From Caecibacteroides pullorum (GTDB lineage Bacteria; Bacteroidota; Bacteroidia; Bacteroidales; Bacteroidaceae), in NCBI RefSeq assembly GCF_019239235.1, contig NZ_JAAZTS010000001.1, positions 310,001-374,000 on the forward strand: 64,000 nucleotides of DNA, written 5' to 3'. The translations under genes and the position numbers were made by a program. Each line of letters begins with the position of its first letter. The first letter of the stretch is position 1. The notes under the pieces are model-generated. The model had not been told where the DNA came from and did not search any database. It was given only the letters and a program-made list of their open reading frames with translations. Positions 7,690 to 16,271 of the stretch are shown piece by piece.

Positions 7690-8979
7690 ATGAGAGAAAT
7701 GATTAAACCAGCAACAGGACGCCTTGGCGTACTGGTTGTTGGAGTGGGAGGCGCTGTGGCCACCACTATGATTACAGGTGTATTGGCAGCCCGCAAGGGA
7801 CTGGCAAAGGCCATCGGTTCGATAACCCAGATGGCCACAATGAAGAGGCAGGACGGCAAGGAATATCCGATTAAGGACATTGTCCCCTTGGCCGACTTGA
7901 ACGACATCGTGTTCGGCGGTTGGGATATCTTTGCCGACGACGCCTACGAGGCGGCCATGTATGCCGAAGTGTTGAAGGAAAAAGACTTGAACCTGGTGAA
8001 GGACGAACTGAAGGCCATCCGTCCGATGACGGCTGCTTTCGACCATAACTTTGCTAAACGCCTGAACGGTACGCACATCAAGTCGGCAGCCACTCGCTGG
8101 GACATGGTGGAGCAGCTCCGTCAGGACATCCGCGAGTTCAAGGCCGTCAATGGTTGTGAGCGCATCGTGGTATTGTGGGCGGCAAGTACGGAAATCTTCG
8201 TGCCTCTCTCTGACGAACACATGTCGCTGGAGGCGCTGGAGAAGGCTATGAAGGAGAACAATACGGAAGTGATCTCGCCTAGCATGTGTTATGCTTATGC
8301 GGCCATTGCCGAGGGCGCTCCTTTCGTGATGGGTGCTCCCAACCTCTGCGTGGACACACCTGCCATGTGGGAGTTCTCCAAGAAGATGAATGTGCCCATC
8401 GCAGGCAAGGACTTCAAGAGCGGACAGACGCTGATGAAGACCGTGCTGGCGCCGATGTTCAAGACGCGTATGCTGGGTGTGAGCGGATGGTTCTCTACCA
8501 ACATTTTGGGCAATCGCGATGGCGAGGTGCTCGACCAGCCCGAGAATTTCAAGACGAAGGAGGTGAGCAAGCTGTCGGTTATCGACAACATCTTCGAGCC
8601 TGAGAAGTTCCCCGACCTCTATGGCAATGTCTATCACAAGGTGCGTATCAATTACTATCCGCCCCGCAAGGACAACAAGGAGGCGTGGGACAATATCGAC
8701 ATCTTTGGCTGGATGGGTTATCCGATGGAAATCAAGGTCAACTTCTTGTGCCGCGATTCCATTCTGGCCGCACCTATCGCGCTCGACCTGGTGCTCTTCA
8801 GCGACCTGGCTCTGCGTGCAGGCATGTGTGGCATCCAGACGTGGCTATCGTTCTTCTGCAAGAGCCCGATGCACGATTTCGAACACCAGCCTGTGCACGA
8901 CCTCTTCCAGCAATGGCGCATGGTGAAGCAGACCATCCGCGGTATGGTGGGCGAGAAAGAACCTGACTATCTTGACTAA
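7690..8979 (+). CDS. myo-Inositol-1-phosphate synthase
   Basis: Isomerises glucose-6-phosphate to inositol-3-phosphate with NAD, the entry step to inositol lipids. The 429-residue length and sequence fit the prokaryotic form. The NAD-binding loop is VVGVGGAVATTMI near residue 15. Further signatures are VLWAASTE, GAPNLCVDTP, the Lys-rich active-site region KDFKSGQT, and MLGVSGWFSTNILGNRDG. It heads a run of five same-strand genes matching in type and order the inositol-lipid locus described in Bacteroides thetaiotaomicron (BT_1526 to BT_1522). The ATG at 7690 follows a -7 box. Confidence 0.93.
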   Translation: MREMIKPATGRLGVLVVGVGGAVATTMITGVLAARKGLAKAIGSITQMATMKRQDGKEYPIKDIVPLADLNDIVFGGWDIFADDAYEAAMYAEVLKEKDLNLVKDELKAIRPMTAAFDHNFAKRLNGTHIKSAATRWDMVEQLRQDIREFKAVNGCERIVVLWAASTEIFVPLSDEHMSLEALEKAMKENNTEVISPSMCYAYAAIAEGAPFVMGAPNLCVDTPAMWEFSKKMNVPIAGKDFKSGQTLMKTVLAPMFKTRMLGVSGWFSTNILGNRDGEVLDQPENFKTKEVSKLSVIDNIFEPEKFPDLYGNVYHKVRINYYPPRKDNKEAWDNIDIFGWMGYPMEIKVNFLCRDSILAAPIALDLVLFSDLALRAGMCGIQTWLSFFCKSPMHDFEHQPVHDLFQQWRMVKQTIRGMVGEKEPDYLD

Positions 8980-9103
8980 AAGATGGATCAATGTAAAGAA
9001 TGATTGTATAACATAATAAAAGGGAGAGAGGGTGTACGCCGAAGATTACAGGCAATTCAAAGGAGTACATCCTCTCTTGTGTGAAACAAAAGAAGATAAG
9101 ACT

Positions 9104-9577
9104 ATGGACAGACCTCCTTTCCTTCCGATGCTGATAGGCACGGGGTTCGGCTCAGGCTTTTCGCCTGTGGCGCCTGGCACGGCCGGTGCGTTACTGGCCG
9201 CTTTGGTGTGGTATCTTCTGTCGTTCCTCCTGTCAGGAGTGGCGTTGTTGTGGATTACGGTGGCTTTGATACTTGTCTTTACTATAGCCGGCGTTTGGGC
9301 GGCCGACCGCTTGGAACCTGCTTGGGGCGAAGATCCTTCGCGGGTGGTGGTCGACGAGATGGTGGGCGTGTGGATCAGCCTGCTGGCGGCACCTGCCGGA
9401 CACGTGTGGTATGGCCTGGCGGCTTTTGTGCTCTTCCGCTTCTTTGATATCCTCAAGCCTTTGGGCATCCGCAGGATGGAGAAGCTGCCAGGAGGGTGGG
9501 GAGTGATGATGGACGACATCCTTTCGGGCGTCTATGGTTTTATCCTGTTGATTGTAGCCAGATGGATAATAGGTTAA
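9104..9577 (+). CDS. PgpA-like phosphatase, probable phosphatidylinositol-phosphate phosphatase
   Basis: A 157-residue integral membrane protein of the PgpA family. The N-terminal signature GTGFGSGFSPVAPGTAG and the acidic VVVDEMVGVWISL are the family's hallmarks, and three to four hydrophobic helices follow. PgpA removes the phosphate from phosphatidylglycerophosphate. In this position, between inositol-phosphate synthase and a CDP-alcohol transferase, the homologous Bacteroides gene is proposed to dephosphorylate phosphatidylinositol phosphate. I chose the ATG at 9104 because it begins just before the conserved N-terminus. Its stop shares a base with the next start (TAATG), so the genes are coupled. 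Confidence 0.85.
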   Translation: MDRPPFLPMLIGTGFGSGFSPVAPGTAGALLAALVWYLLSFLLSGVALLWITVALILVFTIAGVWAADRLEPAWGEDPSRVVVDEMVGVWISLLAAPAGHVWYGLAAFVLFRFFDILKPLGIRRMEKLPGGWGVMMDDILSGVYGFILLIVARWIIG

Positions 9578-10065
9578 TGGTGGACGGAGGAGGACGCAGG
9601 CATCGACGCAGGGAAGTGTGGATGTTCTGCAAGGCGCAGTTGTCGGCTTGGCTGGCAAGTGTCGTCGATTTCTTGGTGACCATCTCGCTGGTAAAGTTTG
9701 GAAGCCTTTTCTACCTGTATGCTACTTTCATCGGCTCTGTGGTGGGAGGTGTCACGAACTGCGTCATCAATTATGGCTGGGTGTTTCATGCCGACGGATG
9801 CAAGAAAGTCCACGTGGCCGTGAAATACCTGTTTGTCTGGGGAATGAGCATCATGCTCAACACCTGGGGAACCTTTGCTCTGACCGAGTGGGTCACAGGA
9901 ATGGGCTGGATGGAGCGACTGCCTGCTTATTATGCGGACAACATGTTCATTGTGTCGAAGATGCTTGTTGCTGTAACCGTAGCTTTCTTTTGGAACTACA
10001 GTATGCAGCGGACATTTGTTTACCGCAACCTTAACTTCAGGCGCATCTTTCGGAAAGGGAAGTGA
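9577..10065 (+). CDS. GtrA-family membrane protein
   Basis: A 162-residue protein with four hydrophobic helices in the GtrA pattern: AQLSAWLASVVDFLVTISLV, then IGSVVGGVTNCVINYGWVF, and two later helices ending near FFWNYSMQRTFVYR. GtrA proteins are often thought to move lipid-linked sugars across the membrane. Here the role may be handling an inositol-lipid intermediate, as the homologue occupies the same place in the B. thetaiotaomicron locus. The start at 9577 uses the TAATG overlap; M at 9562 or 9622 are alternatives. The exact role is unproven. Confidence 0.85.
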   Translation: MVDGGGRRHRRREVWMFCKAQLSAWLASVVDFLVTISLVKFGSLFYLYATFIGSVVGGVTNCVINYGWVFHADGCKKVHVAVKYLFVWGMSIMLNTWGTFALTEWVTGMGWMERLPAYYADNMFIVSKMLVAVTVAFFWNYSMQRTFVYRNLNFRRIFRKGK

Positions 10066-10106
10066 AGTCGCAATGCTTGGGATATTATTAATTATTTATT
10101 CTGTAT

Positions 10107-10757
10107 ATGAACTATAGAGACTATTTGCAACAGTTAATTTACAAGATTATCAATCCTGTTGTGCATGGCATGATTAAAGTGGGAATAACTCCCAATTTCA
10201 TTACTACTACGGGGCTGGTGTTGAATATCGTGGCAGCTGTCGTATTTGTGTATGCAAGTTTTGCCGGTGGCGATAAGGCGTTGACCTGTGCCGGATGGGC
10301 GGGCGGAATCGTATTGTTCGCCGGGCTGTTCGACATGATGGACGGGCGTGTGGCACGTGTGGGAAATATGTCTTCCACGTTCGGCGCGCTCTACGACTCT
10401 GTGCTCGACCGTTATAGCGAGCTATTCACCCTTTTCGGCATCCTTTACTTTCTGCTCCTTCAGGGGTATTTCTGGGGAAGCATCATTACGGGGGTGGCCA
10501 TCATCGGTTCGCTCATGGTGAGCTATGTGCGTGCCCGTGCCGAAGGCTTGGACTTGGAGTGCAAGGTGGGCCTGATGCAACGTCCCGAGCGTGTGGTGCT
10601 GACAGCCTTGGGTGCCATTTTCTGTGGCGTTTTTCAAGATTGCACAGCATTCGATAGCGTGTACATCTTGATAGCTCCACTGGCCATCATCGCCGTTTTG
10701 GCCAACTGGACGGCATTTGTCCGCATCAATCATTGTCGTAAACTGTTGAAGAAGTAA
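10107..10757 (+). CDS. CDP-alcohol phosphatidyltransferase (probable phosphatidylinositol-phosphate synthase)
   Basis: Transfers a phosphatidyl group from CDP-diacylglycerol to an alcohol. The complete signature D-x2-D-G-x2-A-R-x8-G-x3-D-x3-D is present, starting DMMDGRVAR (near residues 75-83) and ending GALYDSVLD, with all catalytic Asp residues kept. About six membrane helices surround it. The 216-residue length is normal. Next to inositol-phosphate synthase and a PgpA-like phosphatase, the acceptor is most likely inositol phosphate. Only 4 bases separate it from the PAP2 gene. Confidence 0.9.
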   Translation: MNYRDYLQQLIYKIINPVVHGMIKVGITPNFITTTGLVLNIVAAVVFVYASFAGGDKALTCAGWAGGIVLFAGLFDMMDGRVARVGNMSSTFGALYDSVLDRYSELFTLFGILYFLLLQGYFWGSIITGVAIIGSLMVSYVRARAEGLDLECKVGLMQRPERVVLTALGAIFCGVFQDCTAFDSVYILIAPLAIIAVLANWTAFVRINHCRKLLKK

Positions 10758-10761
10758 TCGG

Positions 10762-11694
10762 ATGAAGTCGTCAATTCTGCCTCCGGCAAGGGAAACCTTG
10801 TCGGTTCTTGTGATAACCTCCCTTTTCTTATTGTTGACAGGGATATTTGTAGGAATTCGTCCTGAACACTTTCTGATGGCAGGACTTTTTCTGTTATTGT
10901 TTTTTTCAGGAAGCTATACCCGCAAGCTTGCGGTAGCTTTGCTTCCTTTTATTGTTTTCGCTATATCTTATGATTGGATGCGAGTATGGCCCAATTACGA
11001 AGTAAACCCTATCGATGTGCAGGGGCTTTATGAGGCTGAGAAAAGCCTGTTTGGCATTACAGTGGGTGGACAGACGCTGATTCCTTGTGAGTTCTTTGCT
11101 CAACACCATTGTAGTGTGGCTGATTTTATGGCCGGCATTTTCTATCTCTGTTGGGTGCCCGTCCCTATTGCTTTCGGCCTGTGGCTCTATTTCAAGGGGC
11201 AGCGCAGCATGTACTTGCGTTTCTCAATGGTTTTCCTGCTGGTCAATCTGATAGGTTTTGTCGGATACTATATTCACCCGGCTGCTCCGCCCTGGTATGC
11301 CATGAACTATGGTTTTGAACCAGTACTTTCCACGCCAGGCAATGTAGCTGGCCTTGGCCGATTTGACGAACTTTTGGGTATTACCGTTTTCGAAGGTATC
11401 TATGGACGTAATGCCAATGTTTTCGCAGCCGTTCCTTCGCTCCATGCTGCTTACATGGTTGTGGCCCTAGCCTATGCCGTCATGGCTCGTTGCCGTCGTT
11501 GGCTCATTGCTCTCTTTGCCTTCATTATGGTCGGTATTTGGTGGACGGCTGTCTATTCGGGGCATCATTATATCATCGACGTATCGCTGGGCATCGGTTG
11601 TGCTCTGCTGGGTATCTTTGTCTTCGAACAGGGCCTGATGCGCTGGAGTGCCTTCCGTTGTTTCTTCCAACGTTATAGCAATTACATTGGCTGA
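10762..11694 (+). CDS. PAP2-family protein, probable inositol phosphorylceramide synthase
   Basis: A 310-residue polytopic membrane protein with the Aur1/PAP2 catalytic signatures AAVPSLHAAY (His in the loop) and YSGHHYIIDVSLG. The layout, with several N-terminal helices before the PAP2 core, is like fungal inositol phosphorylceramide synthase. In Bacteroides the homologue (BT_1522 type) is reported to make inositol sphingolipid. Here it would move inositol phosphate from phosphatidylinositol to ceramide. It ends 17 bases from the convergent regulator gene at 11712. The specific activity is inferred from family and context. Confidence 0.85.
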   Translation: MKSSILPPARETLSVLVITSLFLLLTGIFVGIRPEHFLMAGLFLLLFFSGSYTRKLAVALLPFIVFAISYDWMRVWPNYEVNPIDVQGLYEAEKSLFGITVGGQTLIPCEFFAQHHCSVADFMAGIFYLCWVPVPIAFGLWLYFKGQRSMYLRFSMVFLLVNLIGFVGYYIHPAAPPWYAMNYGFEPVLSTPGNVAGLGRFDELLGITVFEGIYGRNANVFAAVPSLHAAYMVVALAYAVMARCRRWLIALFAFIMVGIWWTAVYSGHHYIIDVSLGIGCALLGIFVFEQGLMRWSAFRCFFQRYSNYIG

Positions 11695-11711
11695 TTAGGC
11701 TGACTCCCTCC

Positions 11712-14700
11712 TTATTCTTCAGCATTCTGTTCGCTGTATTTGGAGGGAGATACGCCGAATTGTGTTGCGAAATGTTTTCGCAAAGTGCGTGTGTCATTAT
11801 AGCCCACCATCTCAGCTATCTCCTGCATGCTATATCGGTTCTCCAAGATGAGCGAAGCCGCTTTGCTCATTCGTACACTACGGATCATGTCGATGGCAGC
11901 CAGTTCGCTTCGTTGCTTGATTTTTCGATAGAGGGTCGGTTGACTCATGTGAAGCTGGTCAGCCAGCATTTTCACGTTGAAGTTCTCGTCTGCTAGGTTG
12001 GCTTCTATTATCTGTATTACCTGCTGGATAAAGTAGTCTTCTGCTTCTTCTTTTTCATCTTTTTTTTCTTCTGTTTTCAGTCTCAGAGTACCTGCGTACA
12101 ACCGTTTTAGCCTTTCACGTTGGCGTATCAAGTTGCGTACTCTTGACTTCAGCATCTCTGGATTGAAGGGCTTCATCATATAGTCATCTGCTCCGATGCC
12201 CAATGCTTGTATTACGTCCGAGTCCTCAGACTTGGCGGTGAGCATCAAGATGGGGATAGAGGCGGTTTGTGGTGATTCTTTTAGTTCGCGACAGCAATCC
12301 AAACCGTCTTTGACAGGCATCATGATATCGCAGATAATGAGGTCTGGTGTTTGTTCGTGGGCAGCGCGGATGCCTTCTTCACCGTTGCCTGCTTCTTCAA
12401 TGGCAAACTCTCCTTCGAACAGACTGCCAATGTATTGGCGGATATCAGCATTGTCTTCGATGATAAGCAGCCTTTTTCCTGTTTCGTGATTGTGATCGGC
12501 TGTATCCGATATGCTACCTGTGGTGGCAGGTTGTGGTTGTTTAGCCGGTTTATAGAGGCTTACTTTCTCGTTGGTTGTGTCGAAGTGAGTGTTTCCTTCG
12601 GGAATGTAGAGGCTGATGATGGTGCCGTGGCCAGGACGATCGGCAGTTCGGATATATCCGTGGTGTAAATCGACAATGTTTTTTACAATACGCATACCGA
12701 TTCCAGTTTGTGTAGAGTGTATGGGGGTATTTACTCCTGTCGTAAAAGGTTCGAACAAGTGTTCTTTTACTTCTTGAGGTATGCCTGCTCCTGTATCGCT
12801 GATGGTGACGTTGCAGAAAGGATGTCCGTCTATGACGGTTCTTCCTACCGTTAGTTCTATTGTTCCTTCTGGTAAGGTGTATTTGAAGGCGTTGGATAGT
12901 AGATTTCGTAGAGCGGATGTCATTTTTTCTGCATCGATCCATAGCATAAGTGGTTCGGGCAGAAGATGGATATGAAATTGATAGTGTCCTTTTTCAGCCA
13001 TTGACTTAAATGGTTCGCATAGGTTGTCCACTAGTTGATTGATGTCTGTTTTTGTTACTTTGAGCTTTACCATGTCGGCTTCTACTTTTTGTACGAAAAG
13101 CAGTTGGTCCATAAGGGCATGTAACGACTTACTATTGTCAAAGGCTGTTTTCAATTGTCTTTGTATTTTGGGGGATAGTCCTTCGATATGCTGTAGTTCT
13201 TGCAGTGGGGCCAGAATTAAGGTAAGTGGTGTTCGTAGTTCATGGGCGATTTCTGTGAAGAACCGTTCGCGTTCCATGCGCAGTTGTTTTTCTTTGTCAC
13301 GTTCTACTTTGGCAGTAAATACTTCGTGCTCCAGTTGCATTTCGTGTTCCATCCGTTTTGCCCTCAATCGGATTCGTCTGAAGACGAATAGTATGCATAG
13401 TGCTATTGCTATGAAGATACAGAGACGAAACCAAGCACTGCTACTCCAGTGAGGTTCAATGGTGATATGCAGGGCAGTTGTTTGGTTCGCTGTGTTGTCT
13501 GGATGTAAGTTTTTGATTTCAAAGGTGTAGTTACCGTGTTTCAGGTTGGTATACGAAACCTTTTCTTCTCCTGTGGTATAGATCCATTCTTGTTGGTAGG
13601 GATACAGTCGGTAGGCGTATGTTTCCCGTTCGTCAGAATAGGAAAGGTTACTGAAGGTAAGGGAGAAGTCTCGGTTCTTATAGTTGAGACGGATATCTGA
13701 TAAATAGGAGATACCACATGGCAAGATATGCTGTCCATTGACAATTTGATTGATTTCTATTGGTTGACTATTGACTTCCAGTCCTGTTATCAGTACCCGT
13801 TTGGATTGTTCGAAACGATCGCTATTCTCAGGTTTGAAATAAGTCAGGTTTTTATTGTTACCCCAAAATAAAGTATTCTTCCAATATAGGGCCGAGCGGT
13901 TGCTTCCCGATACATAATAGTTATGAAACAATCGTTGATGGCTATTATATCGTGAGATGCCCGAGTTGGAGCCTATCCAAATATTTCCATTCCCGTCTTC
14001 GGTAATACAACCCACGAAGTCGTTACAAAGACCGTCTTGGGTAGTGAAAGTTTGTATAATGCGATTTTCATATGGTGACAGGACTGCAAATCTATTCATA
14101 TAGCCAATGTACAGCATGCTATCTTGGGCAGCCAGTAATGAACGGATTGAATAGTCTGTCATGTCGGTTTTGCTTTCATATCCGGCGTCAAGAATGTTTC
14201 CTTCTCCTTTGTATCGGTAGAGTCCGGAAGTAGTGCCTAACCATAGACTATGATCGGGAGTCTCAGCTAGTGCACGAATGTAGAGAGGAGGAATCTTTTC
14301 ACCTTTATTATTAATGAAAGTAATTTTTCTGCTTGAAATAGAAATAGGATCGATCACAAATAAGCCACTTTGCGTTCCAATCCATATTTGCCCATTGCTG
14401 TCGGTCAGTAGGCTCCAGACAGAGGCTTGGTTGGGCAAATTTGAACTGTCAGCCAATTCTATGATTTGAAAAGTTTTCTTTCGTGTATCATATCGGGTTA
14501 ATGTGCCGTCTGCATTGCCAAACCATAGGTTTCCCTCTTTGTCTTTGGTGCTACTCAGTACGGTGTTTCGTTTTTGAGTTTCCGGGGTTCCTATCGGTAT
14601 GAAGTCCAATTCTTCATCAGCATGGTAGGGGGTACGGCTACGAAGGATGCTTCGATGGAAGGTTGTGAGCCATACGTAACCTTCGTCATCTCCTACGATG

Positions 14701-15791
14701 GAACAGATTTCATTATGTCTGTCTTGATAATAACGTTTGTAAAATTGCTCCCGTAGGTCCGACCAGATGGCTCCGCCACCATCTGTTCCTATCCATAGGA
14801 TACCTTGAGGGTCGTAGTAGGCTGTGATCATTCGTGTCTCGATGTCACGAAATATATAAGAGGTGGTGTTGTTGAAAACCTGTCCAGTCATCTCGTCTGG
14901 ATTCTTTTTATTCAGACTGATGAGTGTGTATCCGTTCCATGTGGCAGCTAAATAACGATTCTTTTCCAAGCGTATCACGCTGAATGCATCGGTATGTGAT
15001 AGCTGGTTAGCTGTATATTTATTGTGGTAAGTCATGCGGCTGGTTTGGCCGGTCTTTACATTGTAGCGTATGATGCCATACGTGAGAGTCGAAAGCCAGA
15101 TGTTGTCGTCTTCATCGTACAAAATGTGGTTGATTTGTATAGGGTAGCCGAATCCTAAATCTATTGTTTTGCAGTTTTCCATTCGGTCTGTTTCGGCAAT
15201 CATTACTTTCCCTTGTGTGTCTGTCACACAGATGTGGCGTTTGTCCGGAGTCAATGACATTTTGGCTAGTATATGCTCTTTTTCATTCCATTGCGAATAT
15301 CGTTTCAGTATGTGTAGAACAACAGCTTTGTCTTGTGGCTGGTTTGTCTTTCGGGCCAATATTAGTTCTTCGTTGTTCAGTACCCATAGGGTAGAGTCGT
15401 TTATTGATTCAGTAGCAATGGCTCTGAAAGGTTTTCCGTCTTCTGTTTGTATAGGGAGAAAACGTTCGTTCCGCAAATCGAATCCATAGAGAATACCTCT
15501 ACTTTCGAAGCATAGGAGTCCATCAGCTATTTCTTTCAAAACCGAGATATTGGTACTGGTACTGTCGAAAGGGAAAGATTTCACTTGTTTTCCGTCGTAA
15601 CGGTTTAGGGCGTCGCGCGTGCTTAGCCAGATAAATCCGTTACGATCTTTACAAATGGAGTGGATTGTGTTGTCGGCCAGGCCGTTTTTCATAGTTAGCA
15701 GATGAAGATCTTTCTCAAAAAAAGCTTGGCAGGGCAACTGCGTAAACAAACTTAGGCAAATAGTTGCTATATAAAAGACTTTAAGGTTCAT
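11712..15791 (-). CDS. Hybrid two-component system regulator (HTCS)
   Basis: A 1,359-residue one-protein two-component system that senses an oligosaccharide in the periplasm and switches on its polysaccharide utilization locus. Order: signal peptide; two-component propeller repeats (GFIWLSTRDALNRYDG, GILWIGTDGGGAIW, GNIWIGSNSGISRYN); a Y_Y_Y domain near 690-755; a membrane helix near 765; HisKA with EIAHELRTPLT (His850); HATPase (NLLSNAFKYT, DTGAGIP); receiver with DLIICDIMMP (Asp1155); and an AraC helix-turn-helix. All key residues are kept. I use the ATG at 15791 (MNLKVFYIAT), which starts a proper signal peptide. It faces away from susC at 16272, so that locus is its likely target. Confidence 0.95.
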   Translation of the reverse strand: MNLKVFYIATICLSLFTQLPCQAFFEKDLHLLTMKNGLADNTIHSICKDRNGFIWLSTRDALNRYDGKQVKSFPFDSTSTNISVLKEIADGLLCFESRGILYGFDLRNERFLPIQTEDGKPFRAIATESINDSTLWVLNNEELILARKTNQPQDKAVVLHILKRYSQWNEKEHILAKMSLTPDKRHICVTDTQGKVMIAETDRMENCKTIDLGFGYPIQINHILYDEDDNIWLSTLTYGIIRYNVKTGQTSRMTYHNKYTANQLSHTDAFSVIRLEKNRYLAATWNGYTLISLNKKNPDEMTGQVFNNTTSYIFRDIETRMITAYYDPQGILWIGTDGGGAIWSDLREQFYKRYYQDRHNEICSIVGDDEGYVWLTTFHRSILRSRTPYHADEELDFIPIGTPETQKRNTVLSSTKDKEGNLWFGNADGTLTRYDTRKKTFQIIELADSSNLPNQASVWSLLTDSNGQIWIGTQSGLFVIDPISISSRKITFINNKGEKIPPLYIRALAETPDHSLWLGTTSGLYRYKGEGNILDAGYESKTDMTDYSIRSLLAAQDSMLYIGYMNRFAVLSPYENRIIQTFTTQDGLCNDFVGCITEDGNGNIWIGSNSGISRYNSHQRLFHNYYVSGSNRSALYWKNTLFWGNNKNLTYFKPENSDRFEQSKRVLITGLEVNSQPIEINQIVNGQHILPCGISYLSDIRLNYKNRDFSLTFSNLSYSDERETYAYRLYPYQQEWIYTTGEEKVSYTNLKHGNYTFEIKNLHPDNTANQTTALHITIEPHWSSSAWFRLCIFIAIALCILFVFRRIRLRAKRMEHEMQLEHEVFTAKVERDKEKQLRMERERFFTEIAHELRTPLTLILAPLQELQHIEGLSPKIQRQLKTAFDNSKSLHALMDQLLFVQKVEADMVKLKVTKTDINQLVDNLCEPFKSMAEKGHYQFHIHLLPEPLMLWIDAEKMTSALRNLLSNAFKYTLPEGTIELTVGRTVIDGHPFCNVTISDTGAGIPQEVKEHLFEPFTTGVNTPIHSTQTGIGMRIVKNIVDLHHGYIRTADRPGHGTIISLYIPEGNTHFDTTNEKVSLYKPAKQPQPATTGSISDTADHNHETGKRLLIIEDNADIRQYIGSLFEGEFAIEEAGNGEEGIRAAHEQTPDLIICDIMMPVKDGLDCCRELKESPQTASIPILMLTAKSEDSDVIQALGIGADDYMMKPFNPEMLKSRVRNLIRQRERLKRLYAGTLRLKTEEKKDEKEEAEDYFIQQVIQIIEANLADENFNVKMLADQLHMSQPTLYRKIKQRSELAAIDMIRSVRMSKAASLILENRYSMQEIAEMVGYNDTRTLRKHFATQFGVSPSKYSEQNAEE

Positions 15792-15942
15792 GTCTGGTAT
15801 AGAATTATCGTAGCACAAAGAAATGAAAAATATGTTATTTATCGAAATGGAATGAGAAAAAATATTGGGCTATGTTTCTTTAATAGCCTTGTTTGGAACG
15901 TATTTGTTTTTTGTTGGACCATTGTCTGTAGAAACAAGGGAT

Positions 15943-16057
15943 GACGCAGTGCTTCCTGACCCTCTGACGCAGCACTGTGTCAGTACCTCACACAGTGCTG
16001 TGTTACACCCCAACAAAGCACTGTGTCGCATCGTCATGCAGCACTGTGTCATCCCCC
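15943..16057. repeat. Tandem array B, five 23-bp units, AGCACTGTG core
   Basis: AGTGCT or AGCACTG occurs at 15948, 15971, 15994, 16017 and 16040, exactly 23 bp apart. Unit 3 is a palindrome (CACAGTGCTGTG). The array sits between the divergent regulator and susC genes, in a 480-base gene-free stretch. Units 1-2 match array C at 56729-56842 closely. Confidence 0.8.
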
Positions 16058-16220
16058 TTCTCAGTATTGTTTGGAATTTGCATCGCTAAGGGTATGTTGC
16101 TTCTCTTCCGATTTCCTTTTGTGGCTTTGGAATTAGCAGAAAATGTGGAAAAACAGTGGCTTGTATTAAACATGTATGTTGAATGAAATGTTTGTGCATG
16201 GCTATTCAGGCATGTAGTCT

Positions 16221-16228
16221 TATATTTG
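16221..16228 (+). promoter_or_regulatory. -7 box for susC of locus 1
   Basis: TATATTTG, 43 bases before the start codon at 16272. A TTTG lies upstream at 16192-16195, somewhat far for a -33 element, as may be expected for an activator-dependent promoter. Confidence 0.5.
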
Positions 16229-16271
16229 CAACATCAAAAAACCTCATTGTCTAACCCTAAAAAGGAAAAAC

